Origin: Ustilago trichophora
Lineage: Eukaryota; Basidiomycota; Ustilaginomycetes; Ustilaginales; Ustilaginaceae
Length of the DNA: 64,000 bases
Assembly (NCBI GenBank): GCA_900323505.1
Contig: OOIN01000013.1
Span: 434,001-498,000 of the forward strand
Reading direction: 5' to 3'
Shown: piece by piece, positions 1 through 10,461 of the stretch
Layout of the letters: each line of letters begins with the position of its first letter
How positions within the stretch are numbered: the stretch's first letter is position 1
Made by a program: the position numbers and the translations under genes
Notes under the pieces: model-generated
What the model saw: the letters and a program-made list of their open reading frames with translations, nothing else
Told to the model about the DNA's origin: nothing
The model's database searches: none

Positions 1-730
1 TTCTGCCATCTCTCGTTGCAGTTGGGCCCATGCGGGGTTGAGCGGGTGAGTTCGTCTTGAAAGACGGCACGGGAGCCTCGAAACCGCACCCTTTGGGATA
101 GTTTTCACCCGTGGGAGTATTTTCTGGCCGCAAAGAGACGGCTCGGGGACCACGAAGGTAGGAGGTTGCGGTGAGGGCGTCGTAAAACTCGGGATTGATG
201 GGTTTGTCGACGAGTTGCTGCTGTTGTCGTAATCTTGTGGACTGGAAACGCACACGACATGTTTAGTGTTCCGTGAAGTTCCAAGATGGTACTGGCGGCA
301 AGGGAGGCGGAGGGAGTTGCTGCATGATGCAGATTATCAACGTTCTGTGTGATGAACTCTGGCACGTACCCAACCTCTGTATCGCAGCGATGCTGTAGTG
401 CGTCTTGTTCGGTTTAGCAACGCGAACGGGAGGGAAACCGAGATAGGAGCGAGAAAAGTAGCGTTGCCTTGCTAGATGGCCCTTTTCGGAAGGGTCGATA
501 AACTCGTGGTAGAAAATAGGTCGGTAGGTCTTGTGTACTGTATAGTGACCATTCTCACCACGATAAGGTGCGATCCCGGAATCGACAGATACACCTGCAC
601 CCGTCATGATCAAGGCTTTACCTTTGGCAGCGGAGAGGAATTCGGCTATCATGTTGGATGCATTTTCGAGACTGTATTCGATGGTAGCGCGAGTGGCTTG
701 TTCTGGGATGGAGGGTATGGATATCCTCAT
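1..730 (-). CDS. Sirtuin (SIRT4-like NAD-dependent deacylase), 3' end beyond the left edge, frameshifted
   Basis: This is the N-terminal part of a Sir2-family NAD-dependent protein deacylase/ADP-ribosyltransferase. Visible motifs in order are GAGVSVDSGIAPYRG (NAD-binding loop, with Tyr where FRG is usual), TQNVDNLH (catalytic core) and LELHGTL carrying the catalytic His. Further on, pieces of the zinc/small-domain region (FQDELTR, LNPAWAQL) lie in different frames and run off the left edge. The motif spacing is closest to SIRT4-type mitochondrial sirtuins, which is a family-level inference. I chose the ATG at 730; an upstream in-frame ATG at 859 would add about 43 residues that could be a targeting sequence. 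Near 370, 'ggtacgtg' would read through as 'ggttacgtg' with one more T, and at least three more shifts occur between 60 and 260. The single-base character suggests sequence error, not decay. Confidence 0.8.
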
Positions 731-1512
731 GCTGATCGACGTTCTGGTGTAAGGTGAACAGGATGTAAGATCAAGAAGAAGCAACGACGGAAAGTGTTGA
801 TCTCCAACTCCAACTAGAGAGTCTCGCGTGGCGTTGCACAAGAAAAAGCTGCGTGACAAGCATCATACTGTACAGCATCACAATCAAATGCCTCCACTTT
901 TATGTGTACTGTAGAAAATTCAAAATGTGAGATCGAGCAACTCGCCAGACCATCATTGACAGAGATATCGACGATCCGCTGTCGATCGGCAGAGGACACT
1001 CTTCTATACTGAGCCGACACATGCGACCCCACACGAGTTTGAAGAGAGCAGACACCGTCAGAGCAAAGGCAGTGCAATCCAAAGAAAATCCTGCCAGTTG
1101 GCCGAACACGGCGTGGGCCATGGAACGACGGTGCAGTCCCGGCGACCTCTGTAGCTGCAGAGTGTGTAAGTAACTGGCAGGCATGCGCTCTTCGGCACAG
1201 CTTTGACGTTGGTATCGATGACAACGAACAAATGATAGTGGTGGGCAGGATGGGAACGGCCAGGCTGTGTGGTTAGGTTTCAACGCGTGGCGGTGCTCTT
1301 GGCAAAAGCGCAGCACCGCCGCAAGAAAATTCACCGCTCTCTGTTGTTGGACCCTTGCCGAGGACCCTTTCCTACATTACCACCACGCGCTCTTGGCAAG
1401 CATGGTGTGGGATCTTTGCATGTTTCTTGCCGTGTCACAGATATCCACCGTATGTGGGCTTGGGCTTGCAGCGACCAGGTGGTGGGGGCAAGCTCTCATC
1501 TCGACCACGCAG
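731..1512. other. Intergenic, no supported gene
   Basis: Several overlapping frames are open on the minus strand here (about 814-1334), but none has recognisable domains or consistent composition. Two copies of the TACTGTA motif lie at 866-875 and 907-913. The stretch probably holds the upstream regions of the divergent sirtuin and tetraspan genes. Confidence 0.5.
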
Positions 1513-1519
1513 TATAAAG
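1513..1519 (+). promoter_or_regulatory. Possible TATA box of the tetraspan gene
   Basis: A TATAAAG element lies about 100 nt upstream of the ATG at 1615, a plausible distance for a fungal core promoter. Only the motif and spacing support it. Confidence 0.4.
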
Positions 1520-1614
1520 ACTCTGAATCGTTCAACATCTCGTATGCTTACTCCAGTCCCATCATCCCTAGCTCCGTCGTCCCCTCTCCTCGTCACAACC
1601 GCAACCCTACAACC

Positions 1615-2426
1615 ATGAGAACCTTCTGCTGTTGCATACCAGTACGACTGGGAGTCCTCATGCTATCCCCCCTCACCGCCATCGCAGCAACCCTTTTGGC
1701 GTATACCCAACTCTACCTCCTCCTCAACTATGAATCCCAGTATGACACTTTCACCAAAGCCATCCGTGGCGCTCTGGCCGGCATAACAATCCTCATCGCC
1801 CTCTCTTCTCTCTTTGGCCTTCTCGGAGCCCTTTTCGCCCGTCGCGGCATGGTCTCTTTCTACTCCAATATGCTCTGGCTGGTCTCATCGTTTTCACCGT
1901 TCTGGGCGCCATCGATATTTGGCAATTGTTCCGAAACAAGGACGATTTCTCCCGCAAGTGTCAAAGCGAAACTCACTGAAAACGCAAGATCTACAGTCGT
2001 TCTGGGCATCTCGTTGGATGGAAGTAGGGATCAGCTTGTAAGAAGCTCGCCGATGTCAGCGCAATTGTGGTGGCGATCCTGTTGGTATTCTGGTCTCGTG
2101 CTCATGTGGCTGATCGGTATCGTGACCAAGTACAAACATCAGCTTCACGAACGAGATGCCTCGTATTCTGGTGGCTATCAGAAGCCTACCTCGAGGATCT
2201 TTGGTAACATCGGAAAAGGTGGACAGTACCATCAGACCCAAACTCGCGAATTGACAATGAGGGTTTGCTTCACACCACAACCCCACCGGCAGGTTGGAAA
2301 GATGCTTCGTACGAAAATGCTCATCACCAACGTCATGCTTCCGACTCTTATGCCACCACCGCTGCGTACAATAAGCCTAAGCGCCTCATCCGAACTAGCC
2401 TTCCTTCGAGAATGGGGGGGCTTTGA
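1615..2426 (+). CDS. Tetraspan (tetraspanin-like) membrane protein, frameshifted
   Basis: The protein starts with a Cys-rich cytosolic tip (MRTFCCC) followed by hydrophobic segment 1 (LGVLMLSPLTAIAATLLAY) and segment 2 (GALAGITILIALSSLFGLLGA). Segment 3 (LAGLIVFTVLGAIDIWQLF) is in another frame from about 1875. Segment 4 (VSAIVVAILLVFW, then MWLIGIVTKYKHQ) lies around 2050-2130. The cytosolic tail contains SYENAHHQRHASDSY and stops at 2424-2426. Four helices with a loop between 3 and 4 resemble fungal tetraspanin-like proteins; the CCG loop signature is not visible, so the family name is tentative. At least three single-base shifts are needed (near 1875, 2000-2040 and 2100, and probably one near 2300). 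The substrate or partner is unknown. Confidence 0.55.
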
Positions 2427-3101
2427 TGGTCATCAATCTACGGACACTCTCTTTTGTGCATATCTCCTCTCGACCCCTCTTGTATCATAGCATCACATCA
2501 TGTTTCGCATCGCAACCATAAGCACTCAAACAACAACATCAGCAAACACCTTTGCAACCAAAAAAAAAAAAGCAACTTGCCAAGCTTGACGTGCGCCTTC
2601 CAAGCAGGTGAGCATGAAATTTTCCGGCTGCGAGATGCGCAGGTGGTGCGGAGAGTGCGGTACAGTGTAGTTGTCGCGACCCTTGTTTTTTTTGTCTTTT
2701 TGGAATTCTCCGCCTCCACCTCTCACTGTTCCTTACCTCACATGGCAAGCTTGACATCATCATGTCGTCTTTTGCCATGTGTCAGCTTTCGCAGCCTGTA
2801 CGATAACTTATGCAGGGTCTTTTGCCCGTCTCACATTAGAGTATCTGATGGTTCAGGTTTGAGGAGCTAGAAATGACGTTTCTGCGAGAAAGTGCCTTCG
2901 TTTGGGGTCTGGTCATTCCGGCTTTTCGGTGTTGGGGATCTGCTCTGCAAGAGGGCGATCTGTCATTATCGCCAATCCTCACATGCGATCTTCTCTTCTG
3001 CCAGCTTGGAAGCACATATAACCATCCTCAACCTCTCATCTATCCGTCTCGACATTCTTCAAGCTTCCACTTTATTAAGCTTTTAAACCATCATTACCAG
3101 A
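2427..3101. other. Intergenic, promoter of the DUF2945 gene
   Basis: The stretch has an A run (about 2561-2571), a T run near 2685 and a TATAA at about 3016-3020, some 80 nt before the ATG at 3102. The open frames here lack domains and I treat them as chance. Confidence 0.45.
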
Positions 3102-3426
3102 ATGACCAAATCCGACCCGCACGATCTCTCCAAAGGCGACAAGGTCTCCTGGTCTGGGGATCCCAACATCCCTCCGGGACCGTCAAAGACGTCAAGGACG
3201 ATGGTGCAGAGGTGAAAACCAAAAAAGGCTCCACCATCAGTAAAGATGGCAGTAAAGAGGATCCCGCCGTGATCATCGAGACTGCCAATGGTAACAATGC
3301 CGTCAAAAATGTAAGTTTTCAGACCAGTACGAAGCGTAAGAAGGCATGTAAAGCTGACCTTTCCTTCACCTCTGTGGCGTTTGTCCAATGTGCCAGGCTT
3401 CCGAGATCGACGGTGTCAAGCCTTAG
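3102..3426 (+). CDS. DUF2945 (hypervirulence-associated TUDOR-domain) small protein
   Basis: A small protein of about 80 residues with the DUF2945 pattern: KGDKVSW near the start, then SGTVKDV, VKTKKGSTISKDG and DPAVIIETANG, ending in SEIDGVKP. The family is a small SH3/Tudor-like beta barrel, common in fungi and bacteria, without a defined biochemical function. One intron is clear: donor GTAAGT at 3311 and acceptor CAG ending at 3396 (86 nt, phase 0), joining VKN to ASEIDG. One base is missing near 3152 (between the KGDKVSW and WGSQHPSG segments), otherwise the reading is continuous. The start is the only ATG that gives the conserved N-terminus. Confidence 0.75.
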
Positions 3427-3771
3427 GAAATAATCACAGTCATAGCGTATATCGAGTTGGCAATGGAGAATCAGAATTGTCGCGGTTCGCGATCGTGCTT
3501 CTCGTTGAGACCGGTAGACAGAGATTGTCGGTTTGAACAAGTCAGCACAGTCAGACGGGCTCTCAACTCATCCCGGCGGTGAATACGAGGAAAGGTCCAT
3601 GGCCTGAAAATTAAAAGTACAGAACAACCACATGCACATAGGACATGTGGAAGGCGGAAGAAGACTATCGTACAGCAGCTAAAAGTACAGGAAGAAGGGG
3701 GCAAAGTAGCCGAGCCGGAGCCGGAGGATCAAGGAAGAAATCGAAGAATGTGCCGTAAAAGTGTATGGGAT
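3427..3771. other. Short 3'-3' intergenic region
   Basis: This lies between the convergent ends of the DUF2945 gene and ESA1. I see no conserved coding signal; it should hold both 3' UTRs. Confidence 0.5.
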
Positions 3772-5473
3772 TTACCAACCAAACTGCAGCTGCTGCGGGA
3801 GAAGACAGGTGGGGTCCAGTTGAGTTTTTCGGGATTGATGCGTCTGCGCTTCTTCTTGGCTGTCTTGTCGTGCTTTGCGATGACTGCGTCGGAGAGCACA
3901 AGGTAGTGCTTGCCCTGATACTGCTTGAGCATGTTGAGCGCCATACAGGTATGCAAGACATCAGCGTGGGTGAAGGCCGTCTTTTGGGCGATCTCTTCGA
4001 TGCTGATATCCTCCTCCGTTTTCAGCAGAAGCTCGACAATGATTTCGGCCCAATAGGCTCTGTAACTGAGCAGACCCAGATCCGAGAGTGGCTTTTCGGG
4101 ACTGCCTAGCTTGTGTTCGCGTTTGGTCAGTTCGTACGAAAATTCGATGAGCAGCTTTCCGTAACCGGCACGCTGATGTTGCGGCAACGTCAGGATACAG
4201 GCAACGTTGTAATTTTCGGCAGACTCTTTTTCTTTGGAAAAGTAACCCAAAAGGTGGCAACCCAGATCGTCGCGCTTGACCATGCAGTAGTAGAGGAAAG
4301 GGTCGACGTCGTAATAGAGCGTCTTGTGGTCTAGGAAGCATTTGCTGAGCAGCACAAGTTGCGGCACCACGTCTTTTGACGTCGACCGTCGATCTCGAAA
4401 AAGGAAATGTCCTCGTGACGATAGATCTCGTTGCCAGGAGGATGCGTCAAGGTGCACTTGCTTCGATGACGCTTGAGCGTGAACGGCGATGGAAAGTACG
4501 ACAGGCACATCTCGCAGATGTAGAGCGTATCAATGTGAGCGTATTCGAGCGGATAGGGGCTGAAGTACCACGTCTCGACTTCGGACTTGCCCATCTGAAT
4601 CTTGTTGAGATTCTTGACACGTGCGACCTCAGACACCGACTGGGTCATGGAACCCGACGTTCGCAGCTTCTCAATCTCCTGCTGCTTGCTAAACGTCTCT
4701 TGTCCTTGGTTGGCGTTGAGAGAAGCGGTGAGTCCGCCGTTCGTCTCGGTAGCAACATCATCTCTTTCCTGCTGGTCGTGGCCGCCAAGCATCTCCATGG
4801 CCACGACGGCACCATCCTCGTCGTCTTCGCCGTCGGCATCTGCATCCACCGACTCAGCACGGACGCTCTGTGCTGTCGAGGTGTCGCCTGAATCCGCTTT
4901 GCGCTTCTGCGGAGTCTCGAGACCGGCTTCTTGCCGAACGTTTTTGGCTGCTTGTGCCGCTGCCTTCTTGAGCAGATTGCTGGCTCCTGCGCCTCGGTTG
5001 CCTTTGCCGGTAGGTGTGAGTGGTGTCGATGGCGTTGTCGTGCCACTGCCGGTACGCACAACTTTTCGTTTCGTCTTGTCGTTGGCAGGCTCCTTTTTGG
5101 GCCATTCGAGCTCGCGAGAGGTGATGAGACGAGTACCGCTGACCCATTCGTCGAGACGCTTGTTGAACTCGCAGTAGTGGACGTAATACTCCAGCTTTTC
5201 TTCCAAAGTTGGGGCTGGCTTGTCGGCAAGCTCAGCTTGTTGCTTTTTGGTAAGACGAGGTTTGGGCTTTTCTCGAATTGACAGAATCTCGGCCTGCCTC
5301 TCCTCCATGTCACCGGTCACAACATCGGGCTTCTGCACAAAGGCCTTGCATCCTACCACGACATCTTCGAGGCCATATGTTCCACCCGGGCTGATCTTTG
5401 GGCCTTCATCTGGACCAGGAGTTCCCGAACCACCTGGTGTTCCACTCGTTGACTTTTGAGCACGAGGTGCCAT
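3772..5473 (-). CDS. ESA1: MYST histone acetyltransferase, Esa1/Tip60 type (NuA4 catalytic subunit)
   Basis: This transfers acetyl groups from acetyl-CoA to histone H4/H2A lysines as the catalytic subunit of NuA4. From the N-terminus there is a Tudor-knot/chromo domain ([16 protein letters not shown], about residues 40-120), then a long low-complexity linker. Next is the MYST C2HC zinc finger ([13 protein letters not shown]) and the acetyltransferase fold. In that fold are the catalytic Cys in NVACILTLP, the acetyl-CoA loop [14 protein letters not shown] and the catalytic Glu in PEKPLSDLG. The protein ends ..PPVFSR then QLQFGW before the stop. Two single-base deletions break it: near 4360, inside TWCRNL/LLSK, and near 3790, just before the C-terminus. 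Restoring one base at each gives an uninterrupted family sequence. It is divergently transcribed from the SF3b1 gene with about 680 nt between the ATGs. Confidence 0.92.
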
Positions 5474-6151
5474 GGCGGTGTTGTGCTAATGACCACCGAC
5501 TCGTGATCTGTGTATAGCGATCCTTTCCGTTGTCGGCGTTGTCTGATGGCAAATCGTCCAGCCGTTGAACAGCCAGACGAAACGAGACGATCAGGATCGG
5601 TGGGATCGTGTTTTCCTGTGCTGATGTCTGTACGGTTGTTCTGCCTGCTGCTTTGCGACCTGTCTGTTGTCGAGATCTGAAGAGTAGATGGGATGCGGAG
5701 ATGTCGAGGCTGCAGATGTGAAATGGCATCCAACTTCGACTGAGCCCTTTCGTGGTCTTTTCTCGCGCGCAAAAATTCGAGAAATCGGGCTAAATCTTCT
5801 TGAATCGGGGCGCGCGGCCGATCCGAGATTTTGGTGTTGGATTGGATCCGAGCTCAGCTCCAAAATGGCAAATGTGCCAAAATGTCCCTTCGATGCCTTC
5901 CTTGATCGTCACCATCACCTCCTTTTCTGTCGCTTGACTCTAGACACTTTCCTCAGACCACACCTTTATACAAAGCGACATACATCGCGCATAGTCTTCC
6001 GACTCGTATCAGGCTTGCAGAGCGCCAAACGAGAGAAAGGATTCCGCCACACTTGGTTCCGGGTCTAGTGGAGGAAGAGTCGCAGCAAACGACGCTGGGT
6101 TCCATCTCCTACTCGGCACACACATCCACACATTCTAGGCAGATTGGACTC
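5474..6151. other. Divergent promoter between ESA1 and HSH155
   Basis: This region of about 680 nt separates two housekeeping genes transcribed outward. No convincing ORF or TATA box is seen. The frame open from 6053 runs into HSH155, but the conserved start is the ATG at 6152. Confidence 0.5.
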
Positions 6152-9100
6152 ATGATGACGGAAGAGGCAGACGAGATTCGCAGGCTGCAGGAAGCTCGCA
6201 ATGCCAGCGCCCTCAAGAACAAGGTAGGATTGGGCAAGCTAGGTGGTTACGATCAGGAGATCTACGGAGGAGGAAAGCGCAGCGACTATGTGCGCGAGCT
6301 TCCAAACGATAACGACAGCGACAGCGGCTCAGATAAAGATGATGGCCCCTCGAACGGGAGAAGAGCCAACCCCCTTGACGCATACTCGGCTCCTCAGCAC
6401 CTCCTGCACGAGTTCGCAAACGAAGACGAAGATCCTTTGAAAGCTCGAGCCGAATCGAGACAGATCGCAGCTCGACAGAGCAACTATCACCTACGACGTT
6501 TCAATCGGGAGCTTAATGATGGGAAAGCTGTCGACGCCTTTGCCGATGATGGCCAGGCAGCTGGAGAGGATCAAGAGAGCTACAAAGATCGCATGAGGAG
6601 AGCTGAATTGGAACGAGAGGAAGAGCGCGTGCGACGCCTCATCGAAGCCAAGAAAAAGGAAGCAAATGAGAGCACAGCAGAAAAGGGAGACGGGGACGAA
6701 TGGGACGTCAAACCATCTTCTTCATCGGAGAAGCCTGAAGGCGACCGAACACCCAAGGCGAGGCGCAAGAGAAGATGGGACGTTGCTGCACCCACCGATA
6801 CCTCGGAAGTCAAGTCGGAAAGCAACGGTCATGCCGCTCAAGAGACTGCTGCCGAAATAGCTCCACGCAAAAGACGGTCTCGCTGGGATGAGGCTCCGAC
6901 AGAGGCGGACAGCGCTGTCAATGCTGCAGATGCAGATGCGCCCAAGCCCGCCGCCAAGCGCTCCCGCTGGGATCAGGCGCCTACCAGCGAGGATGTTAGC
7001 AACAATATCCAAAAGCTGCAGTCTTCATCATCAACAACAGCCGGGAATGGAGCCAGTTTGACAGGGTCTCTCGTCATCGATCCACGCAACCGGTACATGT
7101 CGGATGAGGAGCTCGATTCCGTCCTGCCCTCCGAAGGCTACATCATCGTAGAACCACCACCCGATTATGCCCCCGTACGAACACCGGCATCCAAGCTGAT
7201 GACCGCGCCGACCCCGAGAATGGCGGGGCTTTATGATGCAAGACGAAGGCGCCACGCGTGCCGTGCTTGAAGAGATGATACCCGACTTGCCCACCGACAT
7301 TCCAGGCGTTGGTCAGCTCGCCTTCTTCAAGACCGAGGATCAGGCCTTCTTCAAAAAGATCTTGACAGAGCAAGACGAGACCACTCTCAGCGCCGAGGAG
7401 CAAAAGGAGCGCAAGATCATGCGATTGCTTCTCAAGATCAAGAACGGCACACCCGCCACACGAAAGACGGCCCTTCGTCAAATCAGTGATCGCGCTCGCG
7501 ACTTTGGACCAGGTCCGCTATTTGACAAGATCCTCCCGCTGCTCATGGAGCGAACACTGGAAGATCAGGAACGCCATTTGCTTGTCAAGGTCATCGATCG
7601 CATCCTATACAAGCTCGACGACTTGGTTCGACCTTACGTTGGGCGTATCCTCGTCGTCATCGAACCTCTTCTCATCGATGAAGACTACTACGCACGTGTC
7701 GAGGGTCGTGAGATTATCAGCAACCTTTCCAAGGCCGCCGGCCTAGCACACATGATCAGTACAATGCGTCCCGACATTGACCACGTCGATGAGTACGTCC
7801 GCAACACCACAGCACGCGCCTTCTCTGTGGTTGCATCCGCTCTCGGTATCCCTGCCTTGTTGCCCTTCCTGAAAGCGGTCTGCCGATCGAAAAAGAGCTG
7901 GCAGGCTCGACACACGGGTATTCGTATCGTCCAGCAGATTGCCATCATGATGGGCTGTGCCATCTTGCCCCATCTCAAGAGCCTCGTCGACTGCGTCGAG
8001 AAGGGACTCGAAGACGAGCAGCAAAAGGTCAAGACCATGACTGCCCTGTCGCTGGCTGCGCTTGCTGAAGCAGCCGCACCTTACGGTATCGAGAGCTTTG
8101 AAAACGTGCTCAAGCCGCTCTGGATCGGCATCCGACAACACCGCGGCAAGGGTCTTGCCGCCTTCCTCAAGGCCATCGGCTTTATCATCCCGCTCATGGA
8201 CTCGGACAGTACGCTCTACTTTGTCAAGGAAGTGACGCCCACCTTGATCAGGGAGTTTCAGAGTGCCGACGAGGAGATGAAGAAGATTGTGCTCAAAGTC
8301 GTCAAGCAATGCGCTGCAACCGATGGTGTCACGGGCGCCTTTCTACGAGACGAGATGCTTCCCGAGTACTTTAAGAACTTCTGGGTGCGTCGGATGGCGC
8401 TGGATCGTCGCAATTACAAGCAAGTGGTCGAAACGACGGTTGAACTGGCCAACAAGGTCGGCGTGGCCGAGGTCGTGTCGCGCATCGTCAACGAGCTCAA
8501 AGATGAAAGCGAACCATTCCGCAAGATGGTGATGGAGACCATCGAGAAGGTGGTGTCAAATTTGGGCGCAGCTGACATTGACGAACGGCTCGAGGTTCAG
8601 TTGGTGGATGGACTCATCTATGCATTCCAAGAGCAGACTGTCGAAGACAATGTCATGCTGGAGGGCGTGGGAACGGTCGTCAATGCGCTCGGAATGCGCG
8701 TCAAGCCGTACCTGACCCAGATTGTCTCGACGATCCTGTGGCGTCTCAACAACAAGAGCGCCAAGACGCGACAGCAGGCGGCCGATCTAACCACCAAGCT
8801 GGCACTGGTTATCAAGCAGTGTGGCGAGGATGCTCTGCTGGCCAAGCTCGGTGTGGTGCTTTTCGAACAGCTGGGTGAAGAGTTCCCTGAAGCGCTGGCC
8901 TCGATCATCAGCGCCGAGACGGCCATCGCCAACGTGGTGGGGATGACGCAGATGAGCCCGCCGATCAAGGATCTGCTACCGCGCATGACACCAATTCTGC
9001 GCAATCGACACGAGAAGGTGCAGGAGGCGAGTATCAATCTGATTGGCCGAATCGCAGACAAGGGTGCCGAGTTCGTTAGTCCGCGCGAGTGGATGCGTAT

Positions 9101-9848
9101 CTGCTTTGAGTTGCTCGACTTGCTCAAGGCGCACAAGAAGGCGATTCGACGTGCTTCGGTCAACAGCTTTGGCTACATTGCGCGAGCCATTGGGCCATCG
9201 GATGTGTTGCAAGTGCTCTTAACCAACTTGCGCGTTCAAGAACGCCAGTCGCGTGTCTGTTCGACGGTGGCGATTGCGATTGTTGCCGAGACGTGCGGAC
9301 CTTTTACGACGATTCCTGCCATCCTCAACGAGTACCGTACGCCGGAGCTCAACGTCCGCAATGGGTGTCTCAAGGCGCTCAGCTGGGTGTTTGAGTACAT
9401 TGGCGAGATGAGTAAGGACTATGTGTATTCGGTGATCAGCTGTCTGGACGATGCGCTCACAGATCGAGATCACGTCCATCGTCAGACGGCAGCAAGCATC
9501 GTCCACCATCTGGCACTGGGTACATTTGGTTTGGGCCATGAAGAAAGCATGCAACACTTGCTGAATCTGATTTGGCCCAACATCTTTGAGACCAGCCCGC
9601 ACGTGCTCGGATCGGTGATGGCTGCCATTGAAAGTCTCGAGGTGGCGTTGGGTCCTGGCGTACTGCTCAACCATACGCTGCAGGGACTCTTCCACCCAGC
9701 ACGTAAAGTACGAGAGGTCTACGTACGCATCTACAACTCGACCTACCTTCGATCGCAGGACGCAATGGTGGCTTACTATCCCGATTTCTCCGAGTTTACC
9801 GACGAGCGCAACGATTACCGTCGGCACGAGCTTTATTCTTTCTTGTGA
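6152..9848 (+). CDS. HSH155: Splicing factor 3b subunit 1 (SF3b155), U2 snRNP
   Basis: This is the central scaffold of SF3b in the U2 snRNP, which clamps the branch-site duplex. The N-terminal ~370 residues are charged and disordered and carry three Arg/Lys-Trp-Asp ligand motifs for U2AF-homology domains ([23 protein letters not shown]). The C-terminal HEAT-repeat superhelix (frame from 7233) closely matches human SF3B1 from [20 protein letters not shown] to the LYSFL end. The residue equivalent to human Lys700 is conserved (DEQQKVK, codon 8025-8027), but the Lys666 position is Arg (codon 7923-7925). One frameshift near 7227, in a G run 'gcggggc', separates the two parts. The HEAT part is then intact for 2.6 kb with no introns. 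Confidence 0.96.
7227..7232 (+). other. Single-base frameshift inside HSH155
   Basis: The frame changes in the G run between the N-terminal disordered part and the conserved MMQDEG segment. No splice signals fit, and one base change in the run restores the frame. Confidence 0.7.
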
Positions 9849-10075
9849 TGATGGTTGGCTATTTACTCAACTTGGGGCTGTCATGGTGGAATTTTATATT
9901 TGTACAACTCTTACTATCGCTTTGTGTCGAATTGCAATCACCTTTGAGGACGTTATCTGATGGGTTTGGAGTGTGTGCGATCCAAATTGATCTCTGTGTA
10001 CTGGATCTCGACACGATGACTTCAAGGTGAAGGTTGGATTGCATAGTCTCTTGGAGGGTCTGATTATTTTATTTT

Positions 10076-10081
10076 AATAAA
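10076..10081 (+). terminator. Possible polyadenylation signal of HSH155
   Basis: AATAAA lies about 230 nt after the stop codon, in a T/A-rich setting. The motif is short, so this is tentative. Confidence 0.35.
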
Positions 10082-10430
10082 AAAGAATTGGTGAAAAGGA
10101 GGCAGAAAAACAATGAAAATGAATCGAATTGAGCGAAATGCAGTTTTGAAATTGCACCTGGGATGCCGCGGCAAATCCGGTGAATTGAAAGGGAAAAAAG
10201 GAAAGAATTCACCGTTGTGAGCGAAATTCAGCAGCGTCATCTTGGATGTGCCAAGGTCAATAGAGCATAAGCTGCTGCCTGCACGAAATGCTGCACTACT
10301 CCTGCAATCACCAGCTCAAGCGAGACTGCAGCACCGGTCAAAAGAGCGGTCTGATATTCACCGACCGATTAGGAGGATTGATTCCAACGGAAAGAGAATA
10401 AGGCTAAAGTAGTCTCCTCTTCCCTACACC

Positions 10431-10431
<1 letters not shown>

Positions 10432-10461
<30 letters not shown>
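10432..10461 (+). repeat. (GAT)10 microsatellite
   Basis: Ten uninterrupted GAT units in non-coding DNA downstream of HSH155. Confidence 0.95.

Noticed and set aside
1267..1614. The upstream part of the 407-codon frame before the tetraspan ATG
   Set aside because: Fortuitously open; the TATA box and CT-rich leader lie inside it, and conserved membrane segments start only after the ATG at 1615.
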